Shown one piece after another: positions 1-5,656 of a stretch of 6,287 nt of DNA. Positions within the stretch are counted from its first letter, which is position 1, and each line of letters begins with the position of its first letter. Location of the stretch: NCBI GenBank assembly GCA_019661855.1, contig JAIFWM010000040.1:1-6287 (forward strand), given 5' to 3'. The position numbers and the translations under genes are program-made. The stretch is from Candidatus Parcubacteria bacterium. Its GTDB lineage: Bacteria; Patescibacteriota; Minisyncoccia; Phycocordibacterales; SBAW01. Under the pieces are notes generated by a model that was not told where the DNA came from, did no database searches, and saw nothing but the letters and a program-made list of their open reading frames with translations.

Positions 1-402
1 CAAATGTTTAGCCGCGTACGTATCACCAAGTCTGGTCAGAGCGAACATTCTGCAGGCGATGTATTAAGCGAGGCTGATCTCAATATCACCAATGCCAAGT
101 TGCAAGAGGCAGGTATGGAACTTGCAAAAGGCGAGCCGCTCATCATGGGTATTCTTGATGTGTCGCTTTCACGCGCAAGCTTCCTTTCTGCGGCGTCATT
201 CCAAAACACCACTCGTATGCTTATCCGTGCATCGATCTATGGTGCAATCGACAAACTTGAGGGTCTTAAAGAAAACGTTATCATCGGCCGCCTCATTCCC
301 GCAGGTACCGGCTTTAAGGGTTCACCTAAAGCAGACATGATAGCTAAAATGGCACCTGCTCCCGCAGTACAGCCTATAAGCGAACGCGAACGCGTGCTCT
401 AG
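1..402 (+). CDS. rpoC: RNA polymerase beta' subunit, C-terminal end (5' partial)
   Basis: This is the last 133 codons of rpoC, the catalytic beta' subunit of RNA polymerase; the rest lies upstream of the window. The reading frame is open from base 1, and the ATG at position 4 is internal: the context reads QMFSRVRI, matching the family's segment after the last conserved helices. The diagnostic C-terminal signature is clear: GEPLIMGILDVSLSRASFLS, then AASFQNTTRML and GLKENVIIGRLIPAGTG, which in the family packs near the omega-binding end of beta'. A 26-residue Ala/Pro/Lys-containing tail follows this signature and is probably lineage-specific. The gene ends in TAG and is followed by a 178-bp gap with three hairpins before dnaG. 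Identification is certain; only the start is missing. Confidence 0.97.
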   Translation, partial: QMFSRVRITKSGQSEHSAGDVLSEADLNITNAKLQEAGMELAKGEPLIMGILDVSLSRASFLSAASFQNTTRMLIRASIYGAIDKLEGLKENVIIGRLIPAGTGFKGSPKADMIAKMAPAPAVQPISERERVL

Positions 403-435
403 GTAGGTTCTCTGTCAAACAGAGGTAAAGGTCAA

Positions 436-467
436 AACAATCGCCAACTTAAAAGTTGGCGATTGTT
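436..467 (+). repeat. Perfect 15-bp hairpin downstream of rpoC
   Basis: Bases 436-450 are perfectly complementary to 453-467. The stem core is CGCCAACTT/AAGTTGGCG, with an AA loop, or effectively a 4-nt loop. It begins 34 bases after the rpoC stop. On the + strand it is not followed by a U-tract, so it is a poor + strand intrinsic terminator. On the - strand it is followed by TTTTG, which is better. Its last four bases (464-467) are also the first four of the next hairpin, so the two stems compete at their junction. It may act in 3'-end processing or attenuation between rpoC and dnaG; this is inferred. Confidence 0.6.
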
Positions 468-486
468 CGACTTCGTAAGTCGAACA
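464..486 (+). repeat. 23-nt palindrome, copy 1
   Basis: This is a 10-bp perfect inverted repeat, TGTTCGACTT/AAGTCGAACA, around the 3-nt loop CGT. An exact second copy lies at 512-534. The pair could be a REP-like repetitive element, an RNA processing stem or a protein-binding operator. The window cannot distinguish these. Confidence 0.8.
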
Positions 487-511
487 GATTTAACCCTTAC
501 CTTGAGCCATA

Positions 512-534
512 TGTTCGACTTCGTAAGTCGAACA
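512..534 (+). repeat. 23-nt palindrome, copy 2
   Basis: This is an exact copy of the palindrome at 464-486, 48 bases downstream. Here the stem extends by one further A-T pair on the outside (511 with 535), giving 11 bp. It ends 46 bases before the dnaG start. The flanking bases between the copies show no obvious repeat, so only the hairpin itself is duplicated. Confidence 0.8.
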
Positions 535-568
535 TGAAGATGGAGATGAATAAAAAGGTCTGAAAAGG

Positions 569-574
569 TAATCT
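569..574 (+). promoter_or_regulatory. Possible -10 element for leaderless dnaG
   Basis: TAATCT ends six bases before the dnaG ATG. This is the same spacing seen at the ATP-grasp gene (TATAAT) and the nuclease gene (TATACT), which would put the transcription start on or next to the A of ATG. No -35 hexamer is recognisable at 16-18 bp upstream. The motif is weak alone and is listed mainly because of the shared spacing. The only ribosome-binding candidate, AAAAGG ending at 568, is 12 bases from the ATG. Confidence 0.3.
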
Positions 575-580
575 TTAACC

Positions 581-2194
581 ATGGACTCGGATGTAGAGAA
601 GGTAAAAGCAAGACTAAGCATCGCTGATGTGGTGGGGCAGTATGTCCAGCTTAAAAAAGCGGGGCGCAACATGACTGCGCGCTGCCCCTTCCACAAAGAG
701 CGCACGCCATCGTTTTATGTTTCGCCCGAGCGTGGGACATACATGTGTTTTGGCTGCGGAGAAAAGGGAGATATCTTTTCGTTCGTCCAAAAAATGGAGG
801 GGATTGATTTTCCCACTGCACTGAAGCAGTTGGCAGAAAAGGCGGGGGTAACACTGGAGCAGAAATTTGCGAAGGCACCTGAACAGAAAGAAAAAGAGGA
901 GCGCCTCCGTGACATATGCGAAGTAGCGGTACAGTTTTTCGAAATTGAACTCAAGCGTCGCAAAGATATCCAGCAATATCTTCATACTCGCGCAGTTACG
1001 GATGAGACTATTTCCGCGTGGCGTATCGGATACGCTGAAGCCTCGTGGGATGAGTTGGTGCGGTATCTGCAAAAGAAAAACTTTAGTAAGGAGGATATTG
1101 TTGATGCGGGTTTTGCTATTAAATCTGAAAAAAGGCCTGGAGAAATTTTTGATCGTTTTCGCGGACGTGTGATCTTTCCAATCTCTGACGCAGGTGGAGT
1201 AGTGGGTGTGTCGGGAAGATTTTTCGAAAAAGTTCCTGGATCAAAAGTAGATGGTGAACCTGCAAAGTATGTAAACTCTCCGGAAACTGCACTCTTTAAA
1301 AAGTCGCGCATACTCTACGGCTATGACAAAGCGCGCAACTATATTCGTAAAGCCGACTGCATCTTGTTGGTTGAAGGTCAGTTTGATTTAATCCTGGCGC
1401 ATCAATCAGGTTTGCCTTTCACCGTGGCGCTCTCGGGCACTGCACTTACACACGAGCATCTCTCGCTTTTGGGCCGCCTTTCGAAGCGGTTGATTTTGGC
1501 CTTAGATGCCGACGCAGCGGGGCTACGAGCTGGCCTTAAAAGTGCCTATATGGCTCTAGAGCAGGGGTTTGATGTCAAAGTGCCAACATTCCCCGAGGGC
1601 AAAGATCCAGCTGACGTAGCTAAGGAAAATCCCGAGCTCCTTAAGGCAGCGGTGCGTACCTCCAAAACAGCGATTGAATTCTTTTTAGAGGCGCTGCGCC
1701 CACAGGCTAAAGACGAGCGATCGTATAAAAAGTTAGTTGAGTCCCAAGTGCTTCCGCTTGTTGGGGCGATAAAAAGTAAAATTGATCAAGAGCATTTTGT
1801 ACGTATTGTCGCAAAGCGTATTGAAGTGTCCGAAGATGCGGTACGCGCAGAAGTGGCAAAACGATTGAGTATACACCAAGCCGTAGAGGAGTCTTCATCA
1901 GAGATTCATAAAATCAGCGCAGAATTTACCTTATCACCGCTCGAAAAGAAGATTGGCATGTTGCTGTTTTACTTTTTACCGGACTCGGACGTGTATACCC
2001 AACTAAAAGAACTTGTGGGAATAGAAACGCTGACAGAATTGCAGGAAAAATTAAAAGGGGAGGCAGAATCGCTTCGCTTTCGATTTGAACATGAGTTGGG
2101 CGAGCATACCACTCCCGAAACGATCGCCGCTGACATGCTTCAAGACATTAAACGTCACCTAGAGCGAGAACGTTTCAAAATGAAGTTTTTGTGA
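581..2194 (+). CDS. dnaG: DNA primase DnaG
   Basis: DnaG synthesises the RNA primers for leading- and lagging-strand replication and works with the replicative helicase. The 537-residue protein has the family layout. A CHC2 zinc-binding domain comes first, with C35, H38, C56 and C59 (CPFH...CFGC). The polymerase basic subdomain follows, with DRFRGRVIFPISD at about 191-203 and KYVNSPETALF at about 229-239. The TOPRIM catalytic fold comes next, with VEGQFD giving E265 and D269, LDADAAG giving D309 and D311, and GKDPAD near 340. The remainder is a divergent helicase-interaction C-terminus. The position after VEG, usually an aromatic residue (VEGYMD in E. coli), is Gln here; the acidic residues are intact. 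The start is secure: an in-frame TAA lies at 569-571 and the next Met falls inside the zinc domain. rpoD follows after 23 bases. Confidence 0.97.
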   Translation: MDSDVEKVKARLSIADVVGQYVQLKKAGRNMTARCPFHKERTPSFYVSPERGTYMCFGCGEKGDIFSFVQKMEGIDFPTALKQLAEKAGVTLEQKFAKAPEQKEKEERLRDICEVAVQFFEIELKRRKDIQQYLHTRAVTDETISAWRIGYAEASWDELVRYLQKKNFSKEDIVDAGFAIKSEKRPGEIFDRFRGRVIFPISDAGGVVGVSGRFFEKVPGSKVDGEPAKYVNSPETALFKKSRILYGYDKARNYIRKADCILLVEGQFDLILAHQSGLPFTVALSGTALTHEHLSLLGRLSKRLILALDADAAGLRAGLKSAYMALEQGFDVKVPTFPEGKDPADVAKENPELLKAAVRTSKTAIEFFLEALRPQAKDERSYKKLVESQVLPLVGAIKSKIDQEHFVRIVAKRIEVSEDAVRAEVAKRLSIHQAVEESSSEIHKISAEFTLSPLEKKIGMLLFYFLPDSDVYTQLKELVGIETLTELQEKLKGEAESLRFRFEHELGEHTTPETIAADMLQDIKRHLERERFKMKFL

Positions 2195-2200
2195 TATAAT
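2192..2200 (+). promoter_or_regulatory. Extended -10 promoter for rpoD
   Basis: A perfect TATAAT at 2195-2200 is preceded by TGA, giving the TGnTATAAT extended -10 motif. The TG belongs to the dnaG stop codon. The best -35-like hexamer, TTTCAA at 2173-2178, is poor, but extended -10 promoters tolerate this. Transcription would start near 2207, giving a leader of only about 10 bases with no Shine-Dalgarno sequence before the rpoD ATG. This would allow rpoD expression independent of dnaG, as in the classical dnaG-rpoD operon. Confidence 0.65.
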
Positions 2201-2217
2201 AATGATAACCCACAGAT

Positions 2218-3456
2218 ATGGCTAAAAAGAAAGCCAAAAAAGCACCCGCAAAGCGCCGCAAGGCGCCCGCTTCTAAAGTGAAGCGCTTCAAAGCCCAAGC
2301 GGCAAAGCGTCGCGCTAAATTAGTGCCTAAAAAAGCAGCTAAAAAAGTCATTCAACCTAAACCAGCTCTTAGCCCAAAACTTTCTAAGAAGATCCACGAG
2401 CAGGAAAAAAAAGCTGAGGAGTTGATGGTACGTGGTCGCGAGCGCGGGTTCGTCACCTATGACGAAATTCTTAAAGCTTTTCCAACTATTGAGACTGATG
2501 TGATGTTTCTTGAAGAGCTTTATGAAAAGTTTTCTACCGCACATATCGACGTCCTTGAAGGTGGTGGTATGCTCGAGATCGAACAAGAGCCGATTGAAAA
2601 GGGCTACTCACGTTCAGACTCACAGTACGACTCGATCCAAATGTATTTGCGCGAAATAGGTAAGTACCCGCTTCTTAACGCACAGCAAGAACGAGACTTG
2701 GCAAAGCGCATTACTCAAGGCGACGGTGAAGCACGCAACTTGCTTGCTCGTGCAAACCTCCGTTTGGTTGTCTCTATTGCAAAAAAATATGTAGGCCGCT
2801 CACCAGACCTTACCCTCCTTGACCTTATTCAAGAAGGAAATCTTGGTCTCTTTAAGGCTGTCGACAAATTCGACTTCACCAAAGGATTTAAATTTTCAAC
2901 CTATGCGACCTGGTGGATCCGCCAGGCTATTACCCGTGCACTTGCCGACCAAAGCCGCACCATCCGCATCCCCGTGCATATGGTGGAAACTATCGCTAAA
3001 TACAAGCAGGTCTCGCGCCGTTTGGCACAAGACCTTGGTCGCGACCCATTGGCAGAAGAGATAGCTCTTGAGATGGGTATCGATGTTGAAAAGGTGTACC
3101 AGATTGAAAAAATTGACCAAGACACCGTCTCTCTTGAGTCACCAGTTGGTAGCGACGACGAAGACGGCAAATCGGTACTCGGAGACTTTATTAAAGACGA
3201 CAAAATTCTCTCACCAGACCAAGAGGTTGCTCGCCGCATTTTGGCAGACCAGTTGCGCGAAATTTTAGAAGAGCTCTCACCTAAAGAGCGCGAAATCTTG
3301 AAACTTCGTCACGGACTCGAAGATGGCATATACCACACGCTCGAAGAAGTAGGTAAAAAGTTTGGTGTTACGCGTGAGCGTATTCGTCAGATTGAGGCTA
3401 AGGCACTCGAACGCATCCGCACACACGAAAAAGCCAAGCGTCTGCGCAGTTACTAA
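2218..3456 (+). CDS. rpoD: Principal RNA polymerase sigma factor (sigma-70/RpoD)
   Basis: This is the primary sigma factor, which directs core polymerase to -35/-10 promoters. The 412-residue protein has a Lys/Ala-rich N-terminal tail (about 1-66), then a region 1.1-like segment (about 67-120). Region 1.2 is DSIQMYLREIGKYPLL near 138-153. Region 2 spans about 176-256 and includes GNLGLFKAVDKFDF and STYATWWIRQAITRALADQ, with Q236 and T239 in the -10 recognition helix. Region 3 spans about 257-330. Region 4 contains LSPKEREILKLRHGL and the -35 recognition helix VTRERIRQIEAKALERI (about 384-400). It ends in AKRLRSY, close to the usual family terminus. It lacks the large non-conserved insert of proteobacterial RpoD. 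Conserved recognition residues agree with the near-consensus promoter at 5657-5685. The stop overlaps the convergent ATP-grasp gene by 4 bases. Confidence 0.97.
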   Translation: MAKKKAKKAPAKRRKAPASKVKRFKAQAAKRRAKLVPKKAAKKVIQPKPALSPKLSKKIHEQEKKAEELMVRGRERGFVTYDEILKAFPTIETDVMFLEELYEKFSTAHIDVLEGGGMLEIEQEPIEKGYSRSDSQYDSIQMYLREIGKYPLLNAQQERDLAKRITQGDGEARNLLARANLRLVVSIAKKYVGRSPDLTLLDLIQEGNLGLFKAVDKFDFTKGFKFSTYATWWIRQAITRALADQSRTIRIPVHMVETIAKYKQVSRRLAQDLGRDPLAEEIALEMGIDVEKVYQIEKIDQDTVSLESPVGSDDEDGKSVLGDFIKDDKILSPDQEVARRILADQLREILEELSPKEREILKLRHGLEDGIYHTLEEVGKKFGVTRERIRQIEAKALERIRTHEKAKRLRSY

Positions 3457-4598
3457 CTTTTAGGTTGAACTTTGTTCCACAGCACCCCCGCAACATTGCG
3501 GGGTTTGCCTTCGAAAGGCAGGTGATGATTGTCGAAGAAGGGTCGGCCATTGCATTCGATTACACCGCAGCGCTGTTTCTGCCATGGAAGACTAATGTCT
3601 TCCATAATGATGTCTATGCCAACTATGTGGGCATGAAGTACTTGGACTATATATTCAAAAAGCTTTTGATTTTCAGGATGTACTTCGTCGGTGACGTCGG
3701 TTGTGGTGCCGCCTAGGGACCAGTTGATCTTGTGATGTAAATACACTTTTTGTCCTTTAGGAGGAATAGAAGAAGCGAGGGCTGTGTCTTCTACTTTAAT
3801 GTGACTAAAATATGGACCCTGACGCTTGGGATGTTTGTTAGCCTCTAGTACAAGCTCTTGAACCGTGTGTGTGTCGTCGCCAACCACGTGTGCTGGGTCG
3901 CGGCGAATAGTAGCTACTAGCTTGCCGTCTACGAGCGTGGGGCGATATACGCTGCCAGGAATCTCTTCCTCGACCATGACAAACGGTGCGACTTGTTTGG
4001 CAGATTTAAATGCCTGTATTAATTCCTCCTCGGTCATAACGTGGAGTGTGGTATGGCGCGAGGCCGAGCCCTCAAACGGTTTAACGACCACAGGCTTTTG
4101 TAATGCTTGAAAAAGTTTTTTAGCGCTCTGCAGGCTAAATACTGCTTTACCTCTTGGAACAGGAATACCAAGTGCTTTAAACTTCTTTTTCATCACCGCC
4201 TTGTTGTCTGTCCACCACACACATTGCTGCATGTGGCGCAGCGTTGGAATGTTATCAAAAGAAAGACGCTGACCATTTGGAAACTCTGCAACAAACGTGT
4301 GCGTGGGGACACCAAGCACCCGAAACTCGCGAAAGTTAATGCCACGAGCTTTAGCCTCTTGCCAAAGCACATGACCAAAGAGTTCTACGCGCTCATCTGG
4401 TTGGTGTCTATATTCTCCCAGCCCCCACTGTTCGAGATAATCAAAGTAGTTATGTCCAGTTTTGAGCTCTGGCCCAGGAGAAAAGAATTGTCCAATTTGT
4501 GAAGCCATCACAAAGAAAGGCCTACCTATCTCACCGATTAAAAGAGTCCAATATTGAATGGAGTGGTTTATGGGGTCGCTTCCGCAGTCTGGGCACAT
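3453..4598 (-). CDS. ATP-grasp ligase, cyanophycin synthetase-like ATP-grasp domain
   Basis: This is a probable ATP-dependent carboxylate-amine ligase; its substrate is unknown. From the preferred start it has 381 residues. CPDCG opens the protein (C2, C5). An uncharacterised N-terminal part follows to about residue 125. The ATP-grasp fold comes next: DNKAVMKKKFKALGIPVPRG (about 131-150), the nucleotide-binding VVKPFEGSASRH (K173) and VEEEIPGSVYRPTLVDGKLV. RRDPAHVVGDDTHTVQEL and GGTTTDVTDEVHPE closely resemble the ATP-grasp domain of cyanophycin synthetase CphA. Metal-ligand candidates are D329, E348 and N350. The Mur-ligase-like C-terminal half of CphA is absent, so cyanophycin synthesis is not implied. 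I prefer ATG 4598 because a TATAAT sits six bases upstream and an upstream hairpin looks like a terminator. ATG 4640 adds 14 residues, has AGAGGA upstream, and remains possible. Confidence 0.85.
   Translation of the reverse strand: MCPDCGSDPINHSIQYWTLLIGEIGRPFFVMASQIGQFFSPGPELKTGHNYFDYLEQWGLGEYRHQPDERVELFGHVLWQEAKARGINFREFRVLGVPTHTFVAEFPNGQRLSFDNIPTLRHMQQCVWWTDNKAVMKKKFKALGIPVPRGKAVFSLQSAKKLFQALQKPVVVKPFEGSASRHTTLHVMTEEELIQAFKSAKQVAPFVMVEEEIPGSVYRPTLVDGKLVATIRRDPAHVVGDDTHTVQELVLEANKHPKRQGPYFSHIKVEDTALASSIPPKGQKVYLHHKINWSLGGTTTDVTDEVHPENQKLFEYIVQVLHAHIVGIDIIMEDISLPWQKQRCGVIECNGRPFFDNHHLPFEGKPRNVAGVLWNKVQPKS
3486..3506 (+). terminator. Candidate rpoD terminator inside the opposing gene
   Basis: Bases 3486-3493 pair perfectly with 3496-3503 (CCCCGCAA/TTGCGGGG), followed by TTT. 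The hairpin begins 30 bases after the rpoD stop and lies within the last codons of the convergent ATP-grasp gene. The U-tract is short, so termination may be partial. It is the only GC-rich hairpin noticed just after rpoD. Confidence 0.4.
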
Positions 4599-4600
4599 AT

Positions 4601-4637
4601 AAAAATTATAACCCCCACCAACTTGTCTGGTGAGGGT
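4601..4637 (-). terminator. Intrinsic terminator after the small membrane peptide gene
   Basis: On the - strand ACCCTCACCA (4637-4628) pairs with TGGTGGGGGT (4620-4611): ten pairs including one G-T wobble, with a 7-nt loop. The T-rich tail TATAATTTTT follows. On the + strand the wobble becomes a C-A mismatch, so the element is better formed in - strand RNA. It starts on the last base of the TGA of the 33-codon gene, as expected for a terminator. If translation instead starts at ATG 4640, this hairpin would lie within the ATP-grasp coding region. Confidence 0.55.
4605..4610 (-). promoter_or_regulatory. -10 element for leaderless ATP-grasp gene
   Basis: A perfect TATAAT on the - strand is separated by six bases from the ATG at 4598, so transcription would begin at or beside the start codon. 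No convincing -35 or TGn extension is seen. The hexamer lies in the T-rich tail of the hairpin at 4611-4637. Its role as a promoter is inferred from sequence match and spacing. Confidence 0.4.
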
Positions 4638-4738
4638 CATTTCTTCTTCCTCTGTGGCGAGGGAACAAAAACAAGAATGATAAAGAGGATCAAGAATGGA
4701 GCGATCAGGTATCCGAAGTATTCATATGCCTGTCGCAT
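4637..4738 (-). CDS. Small single-pass membrane peptide, 33 residues
   Basis: The function is not recognised. The ORF encodes 33 residues: a short polar start (MRQAYEYFGY), one hydrophobic segment of about 16 residues (LIAPFLILFIILVFV and neighbours), and a basic tail ending QRKKK. By the positive-inside rule the tail would be cytoplasmic. Support for a real gene comes from AAAAGGAG at 4754-4747, eight bases before the ATG, and a hairpin terminator directly after the stop. The TGA overlaps an ATG at 4640 (ATGA), so translational coupling to a longer form of the ATP-grasp protein is conceivable. It is divergent from the nuclease gene, whose start is 56 bases away. No clear promoter was found for it. 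Homologues would be needed to confirm it is conserved. Confidence 0.55.
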   Translation of the reverse strand: MRQAYEYFGYLIAPFLILFIILVFVPSPQRKKK

Positions 4739-4746
4739 TGTGCGGT

Positions 4747-4754
4747 CTCCTTTT
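4747..4754 (-). promoter_or_regulatory. Ribosome binding site of the 33-residue ORF
   Basis: AAAAGGAG on the - strand is followed by eight bases and then the ATG at 4738. This is a good Shine-Dalgarno match at ideal spacing, in contrast to the dnaG, rpoD and nuclease starts, which lack one. It is the main evidence that the tiny ORF is translated. Confidence 0.6.
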
Positions 4755-4782
4755 GTGAACTCGCTCTTTTTCTTGTACACCC

Positions 4783-4788
4783 TATACT
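4783..4788 (+). promoter_or_regulatory. -10 element for leaderless nuclease gene
   Basis: TATACT is followed by six bases (GTGAAC) and the ATG at 4795, so transcription should begin at or beside the A of ATG. No -35 hexamer is recognisable at normal spacing. The GTG at 4789 directly abuts the hexamer and would lie upstream of such a transcript, which argues for the ATG start. Confidence 0.45.
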
Positions 4789-4794
4789 GTGAAC

Positions 4795-5652
4795 ATGCAA
4801 GCCAAAGAGAAAAGTGAACTTCCTATCAAGCATTGGAGTCACTCGTCGCTCATGTCCTTTTTGCGCAATCCGTTGGCGTGGTACAAGCGCTACGTTGAGG
4901 AGGTATATGACACGCCCACCAGCCCCGCATCTGCTATTGGGCGGGCTGCGCACGTGGCTCTGCAGCATTTTTATGGAGGTTTATCTAAAGAAGACTCAAT
5001 CGCTCTTGGACTCGAGAATTTGCGCAAACTGTCGGACTTTGAGATCAACTTTGGCAAGGCAAAGACTAAAACCGACAAAAAGAAAAAGCGGGAGAGTATG
5101 GAGCGCGAGTACTTGCAGGCGATTAACTTCTACCTTGCAAAGCCTCCTAAGTACGATGTGTTGGAGGTGGAATATAAGGCTACAGTAGAGGTCTCGGGTT
5201 TACCAATCCCCATTAAAGCAGTGTCAGACCTAGTAGTGGTGTCTAAAGTTGATCCGAAGGGGATTGATGTGGTGGACCATAAATTTGTTTCAAGCTTTAG
5301 CCCGCACAAAGGCGACAAAACGCTTTTCATCATGCAGGCGATATTTAACTACTACACGGTCAAAAAGACATTTAACAAACCAATTCGCCGCTTCATTGTT
5401 CAGGAATGCAAAGTTTCGCGTAATGCAGACGGTAGCCCGCAGATGCGCCGGCATATAATCGATTTTCGCACGTTTAGGCGCGAGTTTATTATTTTTAATC
5501 GCTTGGTGCGCGATGCCACCGAAGCGCTCGGGCAGATGAAGATATTTCTTCCCAACCCGTCAGATATTTTTGAAGGGGAGAATAGCTTTGATATTTACCG
5601 CATCAACTTGCCGTACGAAGACTACGACGCCCACTTTAGACCGGATGAATAG
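4795..5652 (+). CDS. RecB/Cas4-like PD-(D/E)XK nuclease family protein
   Basis: This is a probable single-domain DNA nuclease of the PD-(D/E)XK superfamily (RecB/Cas4/AddB-type fold), 285 residues from ATG 4795. The motifs appear in order: SHSSLMSFLRNPLAWYKRY (about 15-33), AIGRAAHVALQHFY with H53, a Lys-rich linker (about 88-100), VSDLVV with D145, IDVVDHKF with D161 and K163, and MQAIFNYY with Q181 and Y186. These match the family's H, D, D-x-K and Q-xxx-Y pattern. The C-terminal cysteine cluster of Fe-S members is absent; the only Cys is C205. There is no helicase domain, and no cas genes were seen nearby. GTG 4789 is an alternative start adding two residues, but the -10 hexamer abuts it. 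The role could be repair, recombination or DNA processing; the substrate is unknown. Confidence 0.82.
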   Translation: MQAKEKSELPIKHWSHSSLMSFLRNPLAWYKRYVEEVYDTPTSPASAIGRAAHVALQHFYGGLSKEDSIALGLENLRKLSDFEINFGKAKTKTDKKKKRESMEREYLQAINFYLAKPPKYDVLEVEYKATVEVSGLPIPIKAVSDLVVVSKVDPKGIDVVDHKFVSSFSPHKGDKTLFIMQAIFNYYTVKKTFNKPIRRFIVQECKVSRNADGSPQMRRHIIDFRTFRREFIIFNRLVRDATEALGQMKIFLPNPSDIFEGENSFDIYRINLPYEDYDAHFRPDE

Positions 5653-5656
5653 AGTC

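Noticed and set aside
403..537. The rpoC frame stays open for 44 codons after the TAG stop, across both palindrome copies, suggesting readthrough.
   Set aside because: An open stretch of this length is not improbable by chance, the translation has no recognisable similarity, and the palindromes explain the sequence better as structure.
511..563. Two overlapping mini-ORFs (8 and 9 codons, ATGA overlap) that might form a leader peptide before dnaG.
   Set aside because: The first lies entirely in the palindrome and neither has a properly spaced ribosome binding site or an attenuator logic that can be seen.
614..1072. A 152-residue - strand ORF inside dnaG.
   Set aside because: It is a shadow of the strongly conserved dnaG coding frame, with no promoter or ribosome binding site.
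4107..4502. A 131-residue + strand ORF opposite the ATP-grasp gene.
   Set aside because: The - strand frame carries clear ATP-grasp family motifs across and beyond this stretch; the + strand frame has none.
4554..4817. An 87-residue + strand ORF over the ATP-grasp start and the small membrane ORF.
   Set aside because: It has no initiation signals, overlaps better supported genes on both strands, and its translation shows no family resemblance.
4795..5652. The Cas4-like nuclease as a sign of a CRISPR-Cas or defence island.
   Set aside because: There is no repeat array, no other cas gene and no Fe-S cysteine cluster; the neighbours are housekeeping or unknown genes.
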